From positions 9,630 to 63,057 of the forward strand of contig JAALOD010000006.1 in the NCBI GenBank assembly GCA_013372845.1: 53,428 nucleotides of DNA, given 5' to 3'. The DNA comes from Candidatus Udaeobacter sp. Its GTDB lineage: Bacteria > Verrucomicrobiota > Verrucomicrobiia > Chthoniobacterales > UBA10450. Under the pieces are notes generated by a model. It did not search any database. It saw nothing but the letters and a program-made list of their open reading frames with translations, and was not told the origin of the DNA. This document shows positions 17,009-26,125 of the stretch, one piece after another; positions within the stretch are counted from its first letter, which is position 1; each line of letters starts with the position of its first letter. Position numbers and translations under genes: made by a program.

Positions 17009-17092
17009 TGTCATGTCGAGCGAAGTCGAGACATCCCGTGGAGAAACCTCAGGGGTATCGCAACGGGATTCCTCGACTTCGCTCGGAATGAC
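17009..17092. repeat. Interspersed palindromic repeat family 1, copy E, providing a start codon
   Basis: Left arm TGTCATGTCGAGCGAAGTCG..ACATCCCGT and right arm ACGGGATTCCTCGACTTCGCTCGGAATGAC form a near-perfect hairpin. The ATG inside GGAATGAC (17088-17090) is the start codon of the amidase gene, so the right arm of the repeat overlaps the coding sequence. Confidence 0.85.
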
Positions 17093-17960
17093 GAAAATTG
17101 CGCTTATCCAGATGCGTTGCGGGCCGGACCCGGACAAGAATTTCTCGCGAGCGATTGAATTCATTCGCGAGGCGGCACAAAAAGGCGCCCAGATTGTTTG
17201 TTTACCGGAGCTTTTTCGGTCGCAATACTTTTGTCAGACAGAAGACCACCAGAATTTCGGTCTGGCCGAGGAAATTCCGGGCAAATCAACATCGGCGTTG
17301 GGCGAAGTGGCGCGAGCAACCGGCACGGTGATTATCGCTTCACTTTTCGAGAGACGCAGCGCCGGCGTTTATCACAACACCGCGGCAATCATCGACGCGA
17401 ACGGAAAATTGCTCGGCAAATACCGCAAGATGCATATCCCGGACGATCCGCTGTATCACGAGAAGTTTTATTTCGCGCCCGGCGACCTTGGGTTTCAGGC
17501 GTGGCCGACAGCGCAGGGCAAGATCGGGGTCTGCGTTTGCTGGGACCAATGGTATCCGGAAGCGGCGCGCCTGACCGCGTTACACGGCGCGGAGATTATT
17601 TTTTATCCCACAGCAATCGGTTGGCACCCTTCGGAAAAAAAGCAGTCCGGCGCAGCACAACATTCCGCCTGGGAAACGATTCAGCGCAGTCACGCAATCG
17701 CGAATGGATGCTATGTCGCCGTGCCAAACCGCGTCGGTCATGAAGCGCCTGCGGGCGGCGATGGCATTGAATTTTGGGGACAAAGTTTTGTTTGCGGACC
17801 AGACGGCGAAATTCTCGCAAAAGGTTCCGTCGACCGGGAAGAGATTGTGATGGCCGACGTCGATTGGAGCCGCGTCAATGAGCAGCGCACGCATTGGCCA
17901 TTTTTGCGGGATCGCCGCGTCGATGCTTACGGCGAAATCAATCGACGCCTGATCGATTAA
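17088..17960 (+). CDS. aguB: Carbon-nitrogen hydrolase, N-carbamoylputrescine amidase type
   Basis: A 290-residue nitrilase-superfamily enzyme. The Glu-Lys-Cys triad is seen as Glu41 (CLPELF), Lys114 (KYRKMHIPDD) and Cys151 (VCVCWDQWYPE). IPDDPLYHEKFYF and ELFRSQYFCQ are characteristic of N-carbamoylputrescine amidohydrolase, which makes putrescine from N-carbamoylputrescine in the agmatine route. MTKIALIQMR is the normal family N-terminus, fixing the start at 17088 inside repeat copy E; the longer ORF start at 17013 would translate the repeat. No agmatine deiminase gene is adjacent, so the pathway assignment is by homology. Confidence 0.88.
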   Translation: MTKIALIQMRCGPDPDKNFSRAIEFIREAAQKGAQIVCLPELFRSQYFCQTEDHQNFGLAEEIPGKSTSALGEVARATGTVIIASLFERRSAGVYHNTAAIIDANGKLLGKYRKMHIPDDPLYHEKFYFAPGDLGFQAWPTAQGKIGVCVCWDQWYPEAARLTALHGAEIIFYPTAIGWHPSEKKQSGAAQHSAWETIQRSHAIANGCYVAVPNRVGHEAPAGGDGIEFWGQSFVCGPDGEILAKGSVDREEIVMADVDWSRVNEQRTHWPFLRDRRVDAYGEINRRLID

Positions 17961-17982
17961 GCGTAGCACAGACATCCTGTCC

Positions 17983-18000
17983 GCCCGCCGTACAGCGGGC
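17983..18000. terminator. GC-rich hairpin after aguB (possible transcript end)
   Basis: GCCCGC-CGTACA-GCGGGC forms a 6-bp perfect stem 22 bp after the aguB stop, but no T-run follows. It may be part of a decayed family 2 repeat (GCGTAGCACAGACATCCTG just upstream) and not a true intrinsic terminator. Confidence 0.35.
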
Positions 18001-18067
18001 CTAATCCGTCCGGTGTGCCGATCTCAGGAAATGAAACGCGTGCTGTTTTGAATTCGTCTTTGTGTTA

Positions 18068-19432
18068 ATGACCATGGCGGTGAGTACCAGGGAATCTCAA
18101 CAGATACGCCGGCCATGGTATCGGCCGTCGTTGACGATGCAGATCATGATCGGGTTGGTTGTCGGCGGTGTGATCGGGTGGCTGAGGCCCGATTGGGGGA
18201 ACGCGGTTTATTTTTTGCGCGACATCTTCATTAACCTGATCAAATCCATCATCGCACCGCTGGTGTTCTCGACCATCGTGGTTGGAATCGCAGGCGCAGG
18301 TGCATTGCGAAAGGTAGGACGGATGGGCGTGAAAGCGCTCGTCTATTTCGAGATCGTCACTACAGCAGCGTTGTTCATCGGCCTCGCTGTAGTCAATTTC
18401 ACGAAGCCTGGCATAGGCGTAACTCTGGCCGCTACCAACACCGATGTCATTAAGACAATCGAGCAAAGTCATCCAAAGACTCTGGTCGAAACGATCGTCC
18501 ATGCATTCCCCTCGAGCGTGATCGAAGCAATGGTGCGCGGTGACGTTTTGCAAATCGTCATGTTTAGCGTGCTCTTTGCGCTCGCCGTGTCAGCGATTGG
18601 CGAAAAGGGGAAACCAATCGTCCGGGCGATGGAGAGCCTGTCCCAGGTCATGTTCAAATTTACAAATTACGTGATGCTGTTTGCGCCAATCGGCGTAGGC
18701 GCAGCAATGGCACACACGATCGGCACACAAGGCCCCGGGGTGCTCGTGAATCTGGGCAAACTAATTCTATCGCTTTACCTGGCGCTAATCATTTTCATCG
18801 TCGTTATTTTTGGCCTTGTGGTTCTTATCGCGCGTGTGCCGCTGCGGCAATTTGTGCGGGCGGTGCGCGAGCCAGCTGCGCTCGCCTTCGCGACCACGAG
18901 CAGCGAATCGGCGTTGCCCAAGGCGATGGAATCGATGGAACGTTTCGGTGTGCCGCGACACATCGTCGGGTTCGTGATGCCAACCGGTTATTCGTTTAAT
19001 CTCGACGGCTCGACGCTTTATCTCGCGCTCGCTTCCGTGTTCGTGGCGCAGGCCGCCGAAACGACCATGGGTTGGCACATGGGTTTTGGTCAGCAGCTTG
19101 CGATGATGCTCACGCTCATGCTTACGTCCAAAGGCGTCGCCGCCGTGCCACGCGCGTCGCTGGTTATTTTACTCGGGACGCTGAACAGTTTTTTGCCAGC
19201 AGGTCTCGGCCCGATCGGCGTTGCGATAATTTTCGGCGTGGACGAATTGATGGACATGGGGCGCACCTGCGTGAATGTGATCGGTAATTGTCTGGCGACA
19301 GTGGTCGTCGCACGGTGGGAAAAAGAATTCGACGAAAGCCGCGCCCGGGTTTTTGGTACGGCCACTGAAGCGGAGTTGGATTTGAAATCAGGTGACGTCG
19401 CCTTCGCCGATGCGGTCGCGCAAGGCGATTGA
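18068..19432 (+). CDS. Dicarboxylate/amino acid:cation symporter (DAACS family)
   Basis: A membrane protein of about 454 residues of the GltP/DctA family, importing glutamate, aspartate or C4-dicarboxylates with protons or sodium. Diagnostic parts: SIIAPLVFSTIVVGIAGAG in the third helix, the serine/threonine-rich re-entrant loop TTSSESALPKAME, and MPTGYSFNLDGSTLYLALA with the NLDGS site. About eight hydrophobic segments fit the fold. The ORF begins with GTG at 18062; ATG 18068 or 18074 are more likely, and I use 18068. The exact substrate cannot be read. Confidence 0.92.
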   Translation: MTMAVSTRESQQIRRPWYRPSLTMQIMIGLVVGGVIGWLRPDWGNAVYFLRDIFINLIKSIIAPLVFSTIVVGIAGAGALRKVGRMGVKALVYFEIVTTAALFIGLAVVNFTKPGIGVTLAATNTDVIKTIEQSHPKTLVETIVHAFPSSVIEAMVRGDVLQIVMFSVLFALAVSAIGEKGKPIVRAMESLSQVMFKFTNYVMLFAPIGVGAAMAHTIGTQGPGVLVNLGKLILSLYLALIIFIVVIFGLVVLIARVPLRQFVRAVREPAALAFATTSSESALPKAMESMERFGVPRHIVGFVMPTGYSFNLDGSTLYLALASVFVAQAAETTMGWHMGFGQQLAMMLTLMLTSKGVAAVPRASLVILLGTLNSFLPAGLGPIGVAIIFGVDELMDMGRTCVNVIGNCLATVVVARWEKEFDESRARVFGTATEAELDLKSGDVAFADAVAQGD

Positions 19433-19586
19433 CAATTCTATACGAGTTGGCGGTTTGGCCGCTTTCAAGACGTGCCGACAATTTTCGGCTGACTTTTTTG
19501 CGACTGGCACGCACGGCGCGCACGAATAGGAATTGACAAGCAGTTCCCATTACAGAACTGTCACAACCCCTAATCTATCCAAACCT

Positions 19587-21800
19587 ATGAAGAAAATACT
19601 CGCAACAACCCTGATATTCTCTGCTATCGGCTTGGGCGTTATTGCATTTGGCGTAGGCGGCTCGCCTCGACCGAATCCAAACGCTGACGCCTTCACCCGC
19701 GGCCCCGACGTGGATAACACGAGCGCCATCGTGCAACTCAAAGGTGATCCAATAAGTACGAATCCCAGCACGAAACCGCCGCACGGCAGGAAGATTGATT
19801 TCAAGGGCCAGGCAGTAGGATCATACCGCGCACAACTGAATCAGAAGCGCAACGAATTCAAACGTTGGCTGCGAACAAATGCCCCCGGAGCAAGGGTTAC
19901 GGGCGAGTACGATGTCTCACTTAACGCAGTGGCGGTGCAACTCAACGGGACGCCGCTGGCGACAATCGCAGCCGCTCCGATGGTGCAGAGCGCCGAGTAT
20001 AACGCGCTTTACCATCCTACTCTGAGCGAGAGTTACAAAATCATCAACGCGTCTGACGCCTGGACTGCCGCTGGCGGCAGGGCGACTGCCGGCGCCGGCA
20101 TTAAGATCGGGGATATCGACACGGGCATTGATGACACGCATCCTTTCTTCGACCCAACTGGTTTCAGCTATCCCCAGGATTCTCAAAGTGCGATGCGGCT
20201 GATAGCGCTTCGCATCACGAGGATCAGGACTGCAACTACGTCTCGAAAAGGTTATTGTTGCGAAAGTTTTCTATAACAAAGCCCAGACCAAGGTCTCGAC
20301 GCCCAGGCATTCAAGACCACGGAACACACACGCGGGATTGCGGCTGGAGTAACCGGCAAACTGCGGTGGAACGGTGTGAGATCGATGACATGTCGGGCAT
20401 CGCTCCGGGCGCGTGGCTGGGAAATTACAATGTTTTCCCGGTGGCGTGTGAACGCTCGCAGGAAGACATTCTGAACGCCGTTGATGCGGCAATCGAGGAC
20501 GGCATGGATGTTCTCAACCTGTCGCTGGGCGGTTATCATGGCAACAACGATCTGCTGGCGATCGGACTCGATAACGCGTCGATGCAGGACTCGTAGTAGC
20601 CGTTGCCTGCTGGTAACAGCGGTCCCGGCCAAGGCACCCTTGAGTCCCCGGCCGCGCAAGGTCATCACGGTCGGCGGAGCACAAACCAGCATTTCGTCGG
20701 CCAGCCGTTTACCTATCCGAAGCGGTGGAACAACGTTGGCGCGCAGTAGGCGATTTCCGCCGTTCCCGCAGGACCTTCGACTCTTCGATACACATTCAAC
20801 GGCTGCGCCAGCGTCGATCCGGCGCTTCCGGCAACTGGCGATTATTGACCGCGGGTGTGCACGTTAGCCAGAAGTCGCAACGCCAAAGCGGCAGGTGCAA
20901 TCGCGTTCTGATCATCAACAACGTCGCTGGAGACCATTGCAATGGCGAGGACGGCGGTTTCGATGATGATCTACCGGCAGTCATGATCGGCAAGAACGAA
21001 GGCGCAGCGCTGCGAGGTCCGGAGACCACGCGCCGCAGCAAGCGCCACGTTCCAGGAATTCATCACCGGGAAACAAGGATTCTGTTGGCTTCAGCAGCCA
21101 GGGGCCGACAAACGTCGACTTGCGTCAAGCCTGACTAACCTCGGCTGGCGTCAACGTTCTCAGTTCGATCACGTGCGTGGCAAGCCGGCCGGCTGCCCGG
21201 GCGACGGTTCCGGTGGGCGTTCTTCCGGCACGTCGATGTCAACGCCGCACATTCGCTGGTCGGCAGCGGTGCTCCTGCAACTGTATCCAGACTGGTCGCC
21301 TGCGCAGATTAAGTCGGCGCTCGTCAACCGCGCCGATTTCTGGTGATCAAGGATGCGCAGACCGGCTTGCGACGACGTCGGTCCGACGCGCAGAGGCAGG
21401 GGCGCGAGAACCTCCGTAGCTGCAGCGCAACAACATGGATGGATCCGGCTTCGGCGAGTTTCGGCCGTGTGACCGTTGGTCGTCCGACTTCGGTTACCAT
21501 CACACTAAACAACCCGACAGGCACCGATCAGACGTTCAGCGTCTCGACGACAAAGTTTACGCCGAGACGTTCGGGGACGGTTCCCAGTGTTTCAATGCTG
21601 GACCTTAAGCTCGGTGATACCGCGATCACTGTCCCGGCCAGCGTAACGCCCGGCCAACGGTTCGACGACGCTCACGGTGACCGGCGCGCCGCAGGGCTCC
21701 AGTGCAGGGCTGGGTCAATCTTGATGGTGAGCTCGACAACGACCTGCATTTCGCGTATTACGCGCAAGTCGTCGTAACCAACGGTATAGGCGAAGTAGTT
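19587..21800 (+). pseudogene. Secreted S8 subtilisin-like protease with PA domain, broken by many frameshifts
   Basis: An intact first part (from MKKILATTLIFSAIGLGVIAFG, a signal peptide) covers the inhibitor-like propeptide and the catalytic Asp in GDIDTGIDDTHPFF. After about 20180 the frame changes repeatedly. Reading across frames still gives the His site (DHGTHTRG near 20320), a subdomain CxPGAWLGNYNVFP, MDVLNLSLGGY, a PA domain (LIINNVAGD ... LPAVMIGKNEGAALR near 20910-21020), the Ser site GTSMSTPHI with YPDWSPAQIKSALV (21220-21330), and an Fn3-like tail (FGRVTVGRPTSVTITLNNPTG). All parts of a lactocepin-like secreted protease are there in order, so this is recent decay or bad sequence. 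The 3' boundary is approximate. Confidence 0.85.
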
Positions 21801-21806
21801 TACAAA

Positions 21807-21841
21807 GCAGGGACGCGAAAAAATCGCGTCCCTGCTTTTTT
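21807..21841 (+). terminator. Rho-independent terminator after the subtilase
   Basis: A perfect 11-bp stem, GCAGGGACGCG / CGCGTCCCTGC, with an A-rich 7-base loop, is followed by six T. It is the strongest intrinsic terminator in the window and ends the protease locus. Confidence 0.9.
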
Positions 21842-21924
21842 CTTGGCAGTCCGTCGGACATTTGCAGCGTCCGCATCATGAAGGATCGACAAAGCTGGAT
21901 GATTCCAGCTAACGTTCGTGAGCC

Positions 21925-22332
21925 ATGCCATTTTTGCACACGCTCACGGGAGCAATTTATCTGACCCAGATCTTCGGCTCCGCTTTTCTTGCGATTCTCT
22001 TCCTTCAATCCGGGATCGATAAAGTCATCGATCACCGCAGTAACCTCGAGATGGCTAAAGGGCATTTTGCCAAAAGCCAGTTGGCCGGAGTTGTATCCGT
22101 TCTGTTGGCAGCGATCACGATTCTCGAAGTTGCAGCCGGAGCACTAAGCGCGATTGGATGCGTCATCTAATCATTTCGCGAGAAACGACCCTGGCCTTTT
22201 ACGGCGCTGTTATTTCAGCCGTTGCCCTCATTGCATTGTTCTTCGGACAACGCATGGCCAAGGATTACGCCGGCGCGGCCGTGCGTTGTTCCTTACTGCT
22301 CGCGCTAGTCGCGCTTATCTGCTCGCGCAGTG
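21925..22332 (+). pseudogene. DoxX-like membrane protein, frameshifted
   Basis: The first frame (81 residues) encodes FGSAFLAILFLQSGIDKVIDH and two hydrophobic helices ending in LEVAAGALSAIGCVI-stop. A second frame, open across that point, continues with the expected later helices (TTLAFYGAVISAVALIALFFGQRMAKDYAGAA, then LLLALVALI). Joined, they give a four-helix protein of about 130 residues like small DoxX-family membrane proteins. A one-base shift near 22160-22170 separates them, and the last helix may hold another. The function of such proteins is poorly known. It follows the broken subtilase, so the same sequence-quality caution applies. Confidence 0.7.
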
Positions 22333-22393
22333 ATAAGCAGGTGAGAAGTAAATGCGTGGTGCCGCGACACTCACCTCTCACTAATCACGTCAC

Positions 22394-22855
22394 CTATTTC
22401 TTCCCGATCTTTGGCGGGAGGAGCCAAAGAAGTTTTCCTTCCTCAGATTCGGGATCTACATCGACCAGCGCGACGCCAGCCTTGGCGAGTTTGAGCGACG
22501 CCCCAGTTAATCCTGAAATAACATTTGTGAAGTCAGGTTCGTGGCCGACAAGCATCAGAACGTTTGCTCGATGCCGCTTCACCACTGTTCGCAATTTACT
22601 TCTGCCAAATCCCGGTGCGAGCGATTCATCCTTGCGCACCTTGGCTTTGAGGTAGTCCGCCGCGATTTCGGCGGTCTGCGCCGCGCGGGGCAATGGGCTG
22701 GTAATGATTAAGTCGGGCCGCACTTTCAGGCGGTCCAAAAATTTCGCTACGTCGCGCATTTCTCTTTTTCCGCGCTTGGTCAACGGGCGTTCGTCATCGG
22801 GTTTCTTCCAGCTCGGCCAATCGGCCTCACCATGTCTTAGAAAATAAAGTTTCAT
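22394..22855 (-). CDS. sixA: Phosphohistidine phosphatase SixA-type
   Basis: A 153-residue histidine-phosphatase-superfamily protein. The RHG motif is at residues 7-9 (MKLYFLRHGEADW), the second Arg in TSPLPRAAQTAEI, and the second catalytic His in LMLVGHEPDF. Length and sequence fit SixA, which in E. coli removes phosphate from histidine phosphotransfer domains. It lies at the 3' end of the phosphate/polyphosphate block on the same strand, about 100 bp after the ROK kinase, so a role there is possible. Such proteins are also known next to ppk in other genomes, which I recall but cannot check. Confidence 0.85.
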   Translation of the reverse strand: MKLYFLRHGEADWPSWKKPDDERPLTKRGKREMRDVAKFLDRLKVRPDLIITSPLPRAAQTAEIAADYLKAKVRKDESLAPGFGRSKLRTVVKRHRANVLMLVGHEPDFTNVISGLTGASLKLAKAGVALVDVDPESEEGKLLWLLPPKIGKK

Positions 22856-22856
22856 G

Positions 22857-22955
22857 TTTAACAGAGTTAAAAGGTTAGAGGATTACAAAGTTAAGAGGAA
22901 GAAAGCATTTGATGACGGTCCATTTTAACCTTGTAACTCTTTTGACATTTTTACT
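22857..22955. repeat. AT-rich GTTAAAA/TTTTAAC inverted low-complexity repeat
   Basis: Left part GTTAAAAGGTTAGAGGATTACAAAGTTAAGAG has a 7-8-bp rhythm of GTTA units; the right part TTTTAACCTTGTAACTCTTTTGAC is its rough reverse complement. It fills the gap between the ROK kinase and sixA and is strikingly AT-richer than its surroundings. Confidence 0.6.
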
Positions 22956-22958
22956 GCC

Positions 22959-23648
22959 TCAAAGAATCTGCCACTTCGGTCGCCGTGTGCGCGAGTCAAT
23001 TTGCCAGAGTCGAACTCCGCCCAGGAACGCGTTCCGGTTATGTCCGAGTTCAACTCCCTTCGGGATCTCCTTCAATTCCTTGGCGTTTCCACCGCCTAGC
23101 ACGACATAATCGGCAATGAGTGATTTCTTCAATTGCACGAGGGCGTGTTGAACATCGCGCTGCCAGACTTTCTCGCCGACCCGTGCGTGGCCGGCTTCGC
23201 CAAGGTAATCCTCAATAATACTGCCGTTGCGATAGGGCAAGTCGCCTAGTTCGAGAGGGAGGACATAACTATCCCAAACCAGGGCGGACCCAAGTCCTGT
23301 CCCAAGTCCAAGAAAGAGCATTCGGCCACCGTGGTAGCTGCCGAGCGCCTGCATAGATGCATCATTGATGATGCGCACTGGTTTGCCCAGTGCTTTCTTG
23401 AAGTCGAATCTGACCCAGCCTTTGCCCAGATGTTTCGGCTCGCTCACGATTTTGCCGTTGCGCACCGGGGAAGGAAACCCGAGTGAAACGGCGTCGAATT
23501 CCCAATCGGCAACCAGCGGTTTGATTTGGTTCACCATCGCACCCGGCGTCAATTTCCCTCCCGACTTGAATTTTCTCCTCGCAGCGCGCGAGATCATCAG
23601 CTTCACATTTGAGCCGCCGACGTCGATAACGAGGATTTTATTCTTCAA
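22959..23648 (-). CDS. ROK-family sugar kinase, probably polyphosphate glucokinase
   Basis: A 229-residue ROK/ASKHA kinase. It starts with the phosphate-1 loop ILVIDVGGSNVKLMI and has LGFPSPVRNGKI, NDASMQALGSY with the catalytic Asp, and GLGTGLGSALVWDSYVLPLELGDLPY. The last block resembles polyphosphate glucokinase (GTGIGSAL...LP..ELGHL) and the zinc-binding Cys motif of ROK repressors/glucokinases is absent. The start overlaps the ppk1 stop (ATGA), so it is translated together with polyphosphate kinase. Polyphosphate-dependent glucose phosphorylation is therefore a good inference, though the phosphoryl donor cannot be proved from sequence. Confidence 0.8.
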   Translation of the reverse strand: MKNKILVIDVGGSNVKLMISRAARRKFKSGGKLTPGAMVNQIKPLVADWEFDAVSLGFPSPVRNGKIVSEPKHLGKGWVRFDFKKALGKPVRIINDASMQALGSYHGGRMLFLGLGTGLGSALVWDSYVLPLELGDLPYRNGSIIEDYLGEAGHARVGEKVWQRDVQHALVQLKKSLIADYVVLGGGNAKELKEIPKGVELGHNRNAFLGGVRLWQIDSRTRRPKWQIL

Positions 23649-25969
23649 GATTGCTTTCGGGGTGTAGCGGGCGCCGGCGATGCCGGCGTTGTCTTAACTG
23701 AGGGCGCCGACTTCTCACCACTGTCAGTTTCCGGATTCGTGGTAACGGGCGGATCGGTGGCAACGGTCATCGGAATTAATTTGTCTGCGCGCAATTTTTT
23801 CTTGGAACCGGTCATTTTTTTCGCGCGCTCGCGAGAGACTTCGCGGAAATGCCATTGCGCCTGGGCGCGTGGTTCCGTTCCTTCAGGCTTCAATCGACGA
23901 TAGGTCCCGTCGGGCAGCAGCTCCCGCGCCTTAACGCGATCATGCAAGAAACTCGGTAGCACCTCGTTGATAATCTGATCGCGCAATGCCGGGTTTTCGA
24001 CGGGGAACGCCAGTTCGATGCGCCGGAAAAAATTTCGTGGCATCCAATCCGCGCTGGAAAGGAACACTCTGGGCTGGCCGGCATTCTCAAAATAAAAAAT
24101 TCGGCTGTGTTCCAGGAAGCGACCGACAATACTAATGACACGGATATTCTCGCTCAAGCCGGGCATTTTAGGCCGCAAACAACAGATGCCGCGGACGATC
24201 AAATCGATGGTCACATCCGCGCGCGAAGCTTCGTACAGTTTCTCGATGATCTCCTGATCGACGAGCGCGTTCAATTTCGCGACAATGCGAGCCGGTTTGC
24301 CTGCCCGAGCGTGGTCACGCTCCCGCTCAATTAGCTTGATGAAACGGCTGTGCATATCAAACGGGGCGACCATCAATTTTTTTAGTCCTGGATAACCGGC
24401 CAGACCAGTGAGCGTGTTGAAGACGATTGCCACTTCCTCCGTCAACTTGGGTTCGCTGGTGAGCAAACTAAAGTCGGTATAGATGCGCGCAGTGCGCGGG
24501 TGATAGTTGCCAGTGCCGAGCTGCACGTAGCGCCGGAGTTGGTCTGCATCGCGGCGAACGATCAGCAGCGCCTTGCAGTGCGTTTTGAGGCCAACCACGC
24601 CATAGATGACGTGCGCACCAGCTTCCTCCAGACGCCGGGCCCACTGAATGTTGCTCGCCTCATCAAACCGCGCGCGCAGCTCAACAATGGCCGTAACTTG
24701 TTTCCCGGCATTGGCTGCACTGATGAGCGCTTCGACAATAGGCGAATCACCGCTCGTTCGGTATAGAGTGATTTTGATCGCAAGCACCTGCGGATCCCGC
24801 GCAGCGGCCTCTATCAATTCGACAACTTGATCGAAGCTGTCATAAGGGTGATGAAGCAACACATCCTGGCGTCGCAAGACCTCGAAAAAATCAACGTGCG
24901 GTGGAAGCGCTGGATCGCGCGCCGGCTGAAATGGCCGGTCTTTCAGCTTGGCAAACGCATCATTTGTCACGAGGGGCATGAGATGCGTCATCGAAAGCGG
25001 CCCATCGAGCTTGTAAGCGTCAGCCTCTGTCAGGTCGAAGAACCGCAGCAGCAATTCCAAAACATCCTTTGGGCAATCCGCCTCCACTTCGAGCCGAACA
25101 GCCTTGCCTCGACTTGAACGCCGCAGCTCCTGCTCGATGCTGCGCAGCAGGTTTTCCGCTTCTTCCTCGTCGATATACAGATCGCTGTTGCGGGTGACTC
25201 GAAACGCGTGGACTTCATCCAAGATCAAGCCGGGAAACAATTCCCCGATGTGCTGTTTGATGAGGGAGGCGAGATAAATGTACTCCCACGGCTCGTCTGC
25301 GCCCTTGCCGCGTGGCAGTGCGATCAGACGCGAGACCGCTCTGGGCACCTGCACGATGGCGTGCAGCGGCTCGCCACCTCGTTGTAATTTTGCCCGCACC
25401 AGCAGATTGTGACTTCGGTTCAAAAGATGCGGGAATGGATGGCTGGCATCCACTGCCAGGGGAGTAAGCATCGGAAGAACTTCCTGCTGAAAATAACGAT
25501 GCGCCCATGCTGCGCGTTTCGCCGAGAGCTCCGCCATTTCGCGCACGTAAATCCCGTTCTTTGCCAACTCGGGCAGCAGTTCATTTTTCCATAGAGCGCA
25601 TTGCGTCGCCACGAGCTGGCGCGCCGTCTTCTGGATACGATCGAACGTATCGGTCGGACTTAGGCCGTCCGGTCCGGTATCGCTGGTTTCACTTTTGATT
25701 TGCTGCTTGATCCCAGCCACGCGGATCTCGAAGAACTCATCCAGATTTGAGCTGAAAATGGTAAGGAACTTCACTCGCTCGATGAGGGGCTGCGTTGGGT
25801 CCTGAGCTTCCTCGAGAACCCGCCGATTAAACTCAAGCCAGCTTAGTTCGCGGTTGATAAAGTTTTCGGGATCCGAAAAACGCACTTCTTGAGGACGATC
25901 CTTCTGGACCAGCTCGGCCGGAGCAGGAGGCTCCTGGGCAACGCTGGTTTTCTCGGCCGCAGTAGGCAT
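23645..25969 (-). CDS. ppk1: Polyphosphate kinase 1
   Basis: A 774-residue PPK1 that polymerises ATP gamma-phosphate into polyphosphate. The N-domain begins FINRELSWLEFNRRVLEEA; the phospholipase-D-like catalytic part holds AIKITLYRTSGDSPI, the catalytic His in GLKTHCKALLIVRRD, and RIYTDFSLLTSEPKLTEE. The second catalytic region and SSADWMPRNFFRRIELAFPV follow. A Pro/Lys/Thr-rich tail of about 60 residues is added at the C-terminus, longer than in E. coli. MPTAAEKTS at 25969 is preferred to the ORF start 26044, whose extra 25 residues look non-coding. It is next to phoU and overlaps the ROK kinase gene. Confidence 0.95.
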   Translation of the reverse strand: MPTAAEKTSVAQEPPAPAELVQKDRPQEVRFSDPENFINRELSWLEFNRRVLEEAQDPTQPLIERVKFLTIFSSNLDEFFEIRVAGIKQQIKSETSDTGPDGLSPTDTFDRIQKTARQLVATQCALWKNELLPELAKNGIYVREMAELSAKRAAWAHRYFQQEVLPMLTPLAVDASHPFPHLLNRSHNLLVRAKLQRGGEPLHAIVQVPRAVSRLIALPRGKGADEPWEYIYLASLIKQHIGELFPGLILDEVHAFRVTRNSDLYIDEEEAENLLRSIEQELRRSSRGKAVRLEVEADCPKDVLELLLRFFDLTEADAYKLDGPLSMTHLMPLVTNDAFAKLKDRPFQPARDPALPPHVDFFEVLRRQDVLLHHPYDSFDQVVELIEAAARDPQVLAIKITLYRTSGDSPIVEALISAANAGKQVTAIVELRARFDEASNIQWARRLEEAGAHVIYGVVGLKTHCKALLIVRRDADQLRRYVQLGTGNYHPRTARIYTDFSLLTSEPKLTEEVAIVFNTLTGLAGYPGLKKLMVAPFDMHSRFIKLIERERDHARAGKPARIVAKLNALVDQEIIEKLYEASRADVTIDLIVRGICCLRPKMPGLSENIRVISIVGRFLEHSRIFYFENAGQPRVFLSSADWMPRNFFRRIELAFPVENPALRDQIINEVLPSFLHDRVKARELLPDGTYRRLKPEGTEPRAQAQWHFREVSRERAKKMTGSKKKLRADKLIPMTVATDPPVTTNPETDSGEKSAPSVKTTPASPAPATPRKQS

Positions 25970-26125
25970 CTTAGGTCGTTGTTGAATGGGTGACCCAAAA
26001 GCAGCGCCTGCGTCGCACCAGCCGCAGCGGGGCAAAGGCCCCACGCCACTCTTGGTTGCCCGTATAACTCAAGCAACCACTGCTTGGAAAATTAGGCAAG
26101 ACCAGCTGCGTCTGCCAATGGTCCC

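Noticed and set aside
17013-17087. N-terminal extension of the aguB ORF (MSSEVETSRGETSG...)
   Set aside because: It is a translation of the palindromic repeat; the family N-terminus begins at 17088.
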